Shown here: positions 34,311 through 64,000 of the stretch, one piece after another | How positions within the stretch are numbered: position 1 is the stretch's first letter | Layout: every line of letters starts with the position of its first letter | NCBI RefSeq assembly: GCF_019703515.2 | Contig: NC_059347.1 | Coordinates: forward strand, 22,132,501 to 22,196,500 | Direction: 5' to 3' | DNA: 64,000 nucleotides | Source of the DNA: Myxocyprinus asiaticus | Lineage: Eukaryota; Chordata; Actinopteri; Cypriniformes; Catostomidae | The notes under the pieces: model-generated | Seen by the model: only the letters and a program-made list of their open reading frames with translations | What the model was told of the DNA's origin: nothing | The model's database searches: none | Position numbers and translations under genes: made by a program

Positions 34311-35350
34311 ATATAAAGGGTTTATATCGTGCTCTCTTGTTTTCCTTCTCTGTCTCTTCTCTTTCTGGTTTTTATTTTATTTATTTATTTTCTTTTTTCT
34401 TTCTATCAAGACCTTTGTAAGGTGTTACCTTTATATGCTTTTTTCTTAGCTTCTTGTGATGTTTACGTATTGTCCTTAATTTGTTAAGCTTTGGTTTCTT
34501 TAGTCTGTTCATTCTTGCATTCAATTATAATCATAATACATACATACATGCATAAACTACTGGTGGAACCTGTGCAATGGTTTTAACTGGAACACCCTAA
34601 ACTCTTGATTATTGGAGCATGTTGAAGGCTGATGTCAGTTTGTGGAATTGTTTAGTGATTTTTGCACCTGAGAAAGCAAAGTTTAGTTGTAATTTCAGAG
34701 GCTTCTCGTATACTTAATTTTATTAGAACGAATTGTTAGAAAGGCTTAATCAAGCTTTACAAAAACAAAAATGGTAAGAATGAACACATAGGTCATAACT
34801 GTGTGATAAACAGTTTAAGGTAGCTACAAGTATTATACTGTTAAATCTCAATATAACTTTTCTAAACTGCTTAAATGACCTAACTTCACTTCCATCATAC
34901 ATTAGAGTTGTGTGGGGTTTATGAAGTGCAATCTGCTGTCACGTCACAATCGAGTTGTATTGTGGGATATGGAGCTGCCTGAAGCGTACGTCAGAATCGA
35001 GGGGTTGAGGGTCTGTCAACAGAAACTGCCCTCACTCTCTGAAGGAAGTGGAATAAACTTCAAAAATGGCGGTGGCAAACTTCCAATAGTTTGGATGAAA
35101 CACAGGATTTTACGACAAACTGCACTTTCATGTTCAGCTGTAGTGGCACTGGGTGTAATGATGGTACGTGTGTGTGTTGTCACGCTGGAGATCCGGGTTC
35201 AAATCTCACCCCTTGACTTACTTTCTCCCATGTCTCTACTCTTAATATCTCCTATAATACTACTTATAGTAATAAATAAAAGAGATTCCTCGCAATGATT
35301 TGGTCACAGTGAAGGTCGGGGTGTTGAGAGAAGGATTTGATCTGGATAAA
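34311..35350. other. Intergenic DNA, no gene recognised
   Basis: A T-rich stretch (34330-34520) could be the degenerate 3' tail region of the LINE. The frame at 34912-35298 (+) has no recognisable domain. I looked on the - strand for a first ckmt2 exon with a mitochondrial targeting peptide and could not find one. Confidence 0.4.
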
Positions 35351-35560
35351 ATTAACCATGGTTTTACTGTAGTAATATTGTAGTAACCATGTGTTTTGGT
35401 GTAAACTATATAGTTCTGATGTACTAACCATGGTGTTACTACAGTAACATGTTGTTAATAGTACGTTAATAGTAACCATGTTTAATTTTGTGGTTACTAT
35501 GATTTCACTAGAAAAATGCCATAGTGATACTATGGTTACTGTAGTAAAACCATGGTTAAT
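35351..35560. repeat. Short inverted-repeat element with 25-bp termini
   Basis: The left end attaaccatggttttactg and the right end agtaaaaccatggttaat are reverse complements over about 25 bp, with two mismatches. The interior repeats 'taaccatg' and 'ttactacagtaac' motifs. About 210 bp and noncoding, it is a MITE-like nonautonomous element. A weaker relative of the motif lies at 52350-52510. Confidence 0.6.
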
Positions 35561-36239
35561 TTTTGAAAGGTAGGGTTAGGGGTTGGTGTGGGACTAAACA
35601 CAATAAAAATGCTGCAGTGATGCCACTATAGTGTATGTTAGTATTTAAACAGGGGTGTAAGAGTATCTGCCACTATTTGCACTTAGTGTAAAGAGCCTCT
35701 GCCAAACATTAAACATACCACAGGTAATGGTGTCATGTAGATAATATCACTGGGGTGGTTTTAGTTTATAACTTGTTTTAGGGCCTTTTATGTACTTTTA
35801 AAGGCACGTTCCTCTGGGAATGAAAACAAACAACACTTTTTCCCCTCCTAACTGTGCATCAGTAGGATATATTTGAAGTTATTTGGGATGTTTGGACCTA
35901 CGATTTAGGAGGGATTATCTATTAACATATCAAAACAGAAATTAATTGTTCCCAATTTGGCACTTCAATGAATAGTGAATCTAGAATTTGATTAGTAATT
36001 CAGTGTAGATGCCATTGTTTGTTTGTTTGTTTTGTTTATTTTAAATGAAAGCATGGAATTGAAGTACTGAAAATGTACATTCTCCAAGAGAATCAGTGAG
36101 CAAAAATAAAGAGGAAGAGGTCAAATAATATCATACAGAAATGTACAAAACAGATTTTACAGAAGGAATCCAACCTGGACATGCAGAAACATGCAACATA
36201 CCAAAGCAATAATCCAGTGTGCACATCACACTAAACCAA

Positions 36240-36290
<51 letters not shown>

Positions 36291-38043
36291 AAGACAGGAT
36301 TTAAATTATTCAGTTATGCTACATTTTTCTTAACATATTTTGTGAAATGTAACAAATATATTACGAGTGCTTGCAGAAATAAAAATCTTACATGGTGACA
36401 GGAAAAAAGAAATTACATTATATCATAAACCCATAGACACACTATATACAAAAAGGGTCAAATAAATATGATAGGAAATAAATACTACTGATTCACACTT
36501 GTCTAAAATTACAACGCTACATTGATTAGAGTATAACTCACACCTTTCAAACCTGCTGACTTTTGACCACATTCACACCTATCCTTGCACATAAAGAATA
36601 AAAAACTGTCCCACTCCAATGAAAGGATACATCAGACGAAAACGACATTGTCTTCATACAGCACAGTGGTAGATATATATTTATGGCCAATTTGACAGTT
36701 CTCTGCCAGTCTATGCATATGAAATCTCAAGCTCGTATGATCAAACTATTTAGATAAGTAAGTGCAGTCAGATTAAAAGTTTAATATATTTATCTATCTA
36801 TTTCGCTTGAGGTTTCTAGAGATTTCAAAAGAGGCTACACAGCAGCTGAGTAACACATGACCACACAACATGTCTTGCAATGCATTTCCCAACATGCGAT
36901 CACTGTATGTTTCATGCAAATAATGGAAAGCCCCTCTTTTCTGCTTAGCTGACCAGTGGGGTAATTACATTTAGAAAGCAGGAAAACTTATTGTATTGAT
37001 TATTGTAAAACTCAAGAGTCAGAATTGGGTTCCAGTTATTTGGTTAAAAATCATTCAAAAATAAGGAGCATTTCCTCCAATAGGGAACAGTAAAGTCTTA
37101 ACAAAAAAAAAACAAAAAAAAAAAAGACCAGGAAAAGATCGTAAATGCATATTGTGCATTTAAAATAAGACATTTTAGAATTATATTGATTTAGAAAAGA
37201 AAATGCAAATGTATACTTTAATCTATTGTTTGAATATCTCCATTCAATCATCACTCTGCTACAGGGGCAAATAATGTTTTTTATAATATAACTTTCAAGC
37301 ATTGCTGAGACATTAGTTTTCAATTACTAATGTGTTAGTGAATGTGAAAAGGCACATTGAAACAAATATTTGTATCTATCATACATTTTCTATAAAGCTC
37401 ACATAGCTTTGGGGCCAATACGAAAAATAAATAGCATCTACAGCTGAATTATATTTAAGAAAGCTTCTGTACATTCCCAAGACCAATATATATATGTTAC
37501 AGTTGTCATGTGATATTTTGGTTCAGTGTTGCCAGCTGTTGTCAGATGGGATAGCACATGGAGTGTAAAGTTGAGGCAAAGCACACAGTTAACCCAAAGT
37601 CTAGCTCATGCACAAAGTCACTACCATTACCAATGAGAGGATGTGCAAAGGGCCACAGGCCTGAGGGCCACAATACAATAGACACTAAGATCTGGCATAT
37701 AGCTCTACTTCATGCTACATCTTTTACATTTTCTCCTTTTTACTTATCCACTCTCTTCCTAATAAAGACTGAAGACATTCATCTATTAGACCATGAAACA
37801 CTCTCAGGACCCCTGACAGTGACAGTGGTCAATTGTTATCCCTACTTCCCATGATAAAACTCTCCAAGTCACCCCTCCGGTGACTCTGTAGTGGTGAGCA
37901 CCTTCTCCTCCAAACCAAGACCCTTTCAAACTCTCTCTCCCTAGTGCATCTTTCTGAAACACTAGGCATGCCTCATGCCTTCATTACATCCCAAGAGTAG
38001 AAAGCACATCTAGATGGAAGCTGCCAGGAACCGAGGTTGTAGT
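35561..38043. other. Downstream flank of rasgrf2, likely including its 3' UTR
   Basis: No coding exon is seen. A (GA)n tract lies at 36244-36290. The part next to 38043 would be the rasgrf2 3' untranslated region on the - strand. I could not choose a polyadenylation signal with confidence. Confidence 0.45.
36244..36290. repeat. (GA)n microsatellite
   Basis: About 22 GA units with two A-rich interruptions. Confidence 0.9.
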
Positions 38044-62928
<24,885 letters not shown>

Positions 62929-64000
62929 CTAGAAAAGAAAACAGAGAAAATGGGTGATTGTTCCTTTAATGACTGGTTCAGATGAGCACTATGCAGGTTC
63001 CAAAATTAACATTTTGCCACATATGCTAATTGCAAGTGAATTGAGGCAATGTAGTCATAAATATCTGTTACTGGCATTGAAACTTAGTTTGCTTTATTGT
63101 TATTAAAAACATTTACATTAATCCTTGACACTTTGTGACAAACAGTGCAAGTCATTGTTCAGCTCTTGATATCATATAGTACAAGCTTGTCTCCTTCTTT
63201 TGATAAAATTGCACCAGGCCAAATATTTGAAGAAAAATCATCATTTTATGCAGTTCCTTATTAAGTTAGCAGCCAATGGTGAGCAACTATTTTAATTACT
63301 CGCCAAAGCCAATTTTTACTTGCATTAATAATTATTGCAAAACCAGACCTTGAGTTGTGTTGTATGAACTGTCTTCAAGATAAAATTCATTTTACAAAAC
63401 TCCACCCTTTAGTAACCATATTTGGTCTGTTATCGAGTGAACATATGGAAACTGTTTTTCCTGGAAATTTCAGCTGAGAGAGTATATATAAATATAATTG
63501 GATTGTTAAAATATTGAACATGCCAAATACACCCAATACAAACAGTTTGGATGGAACAACATCTGTGCCAATCAGAGCCAATTATGTGCTGGTGGAGCCC
63601 CTGTTTCAACTCTCCCCTATATATGGCTTTCATTTAATATTGCCCAAGCACAATATTTGACTGTTTCAGTTCCAATATAAATTGGATAGAATGACTGTGA
63701 CTGTGGCCATTTAGTAACAGAAATAGACTTTATTGAGGACTGTGCTGGCCGGTTTTGCTTGACCAGTTTGCGTGTGGAACAGGCATGTAGGAATGCAGTG
63801 TTGGATGTTGACCTGAGAAGAGCTCTTTCCTCTAAAACTCAAATTGGAACAACTCTGAAAGAAACATTAAAGTGTCTGTTTTTTTTTTTCTTTGTTTTTT
63901 TTTTTACATTAACAGTTTTTGGAGCAATGTGTAATAAAATAATAATAATAATAATTGTAACAATGAGAAATATAGCTTGGCAAAGATTCATAGGAATATC
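62929..64000. other. rasgrf2 intron continuing past the edge
   Basis: The exon at 62839-62928 starts with a split codon, so another exon must lie upstream on the - strand. I did not find a convincing one before the window ends. A short (AAT)n lies near 63938-63955. Confidence 0.5.

Noticed and set aside
37558..37854. A 98-codon + strand open frame near the rasgrf2 end
   Set aside because: It lies in the expected 3' untranslated region of rasgrf2 on the opposite strand and shows no domain.

Overview
The window is vertebrate, almost certainly teleost and probably cyprinid, nuclear DNA. The evidence is split genes with GT-AG introns, long A/T-rich introns and intergenic DNA, many (TA)n, (GT)n, (TC)n and (ATT)n microsatellites, and a typical ray-finned-fish repeat load: several Tc1-like transposons, a DIRS-type tyrosine-recombinase retroelement, a Ty3/Gypsy element, an L1-type LINE and many palindromic short elements. 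Nothing bacterial, viral or CRISPR-like was seen.

Three host loci are recognisable. (1) A complete three-exon homeobox gene orthopedia (otp) lies on the + strand at 18385-21075. It sits in an interval of about 15 kb (roughly 11-26 kb) that is nearly free of recognisable transposons. (2) A three-exon remnant of a mitochondrial creatine kinase gene, probably ckmt2, lies on the - strand at 27192-28301. It has a 1-bp frameshift and lacks the first exons and all the 3' exons. (3) The last 11 coding exons of rasgrf2 lie on the - strand at 38044-62928 and encode the Ras-specific CDC25-type exchange domain. Every exon joins in phase, giving 371 codons up to the stop, and the gene continues beyond the right edge. 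rasgrf2 followed by ckmt2 on the same strand matches the vertebrate order RASGRF2-CKMT2.

Layout: 1-5300 intergenic with microsatellites and short repeats; 5309-9770 a deleted DIRS element, followed by an antiparallel gag fragment of a second DIRS copy (9740-10560); 10.6-18.4 kb otp upstream DNA with a perfect 138-bp palindrome; 18.4-21.8 kb otp; 22-27 kb gene desert; 27.2-28.3 kb creatine kinase remnant; 28.6-30.2 kb dead Tc1 element; 30.3-34.3 kb dead L1-type LINE with other repeats inside it; 38.0-64 kb rasgrf2. The rasgrf2 introns hold a Gypsy element (42392-46712), a palindromic Tc1 pair that makes up nearly a whole intron (49381-50523), a Tc1 copy (53457-54990) and a Tc1 copy nested in a solo LTR (56037-57946).

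No intact autonomous mobile element is present; each has visible inactivating damage. The most unusual items are the rasgrf2 intron built from a large inverted repeat with an apparent GC donor site, the perfect 138-bp palindrome upstream of otp, a 121-bp promoter-like unit present twice at 118/121 identity, and the creatine kinase remnant. All calls come from reading the sequence and from remembered family features; no database search was run.
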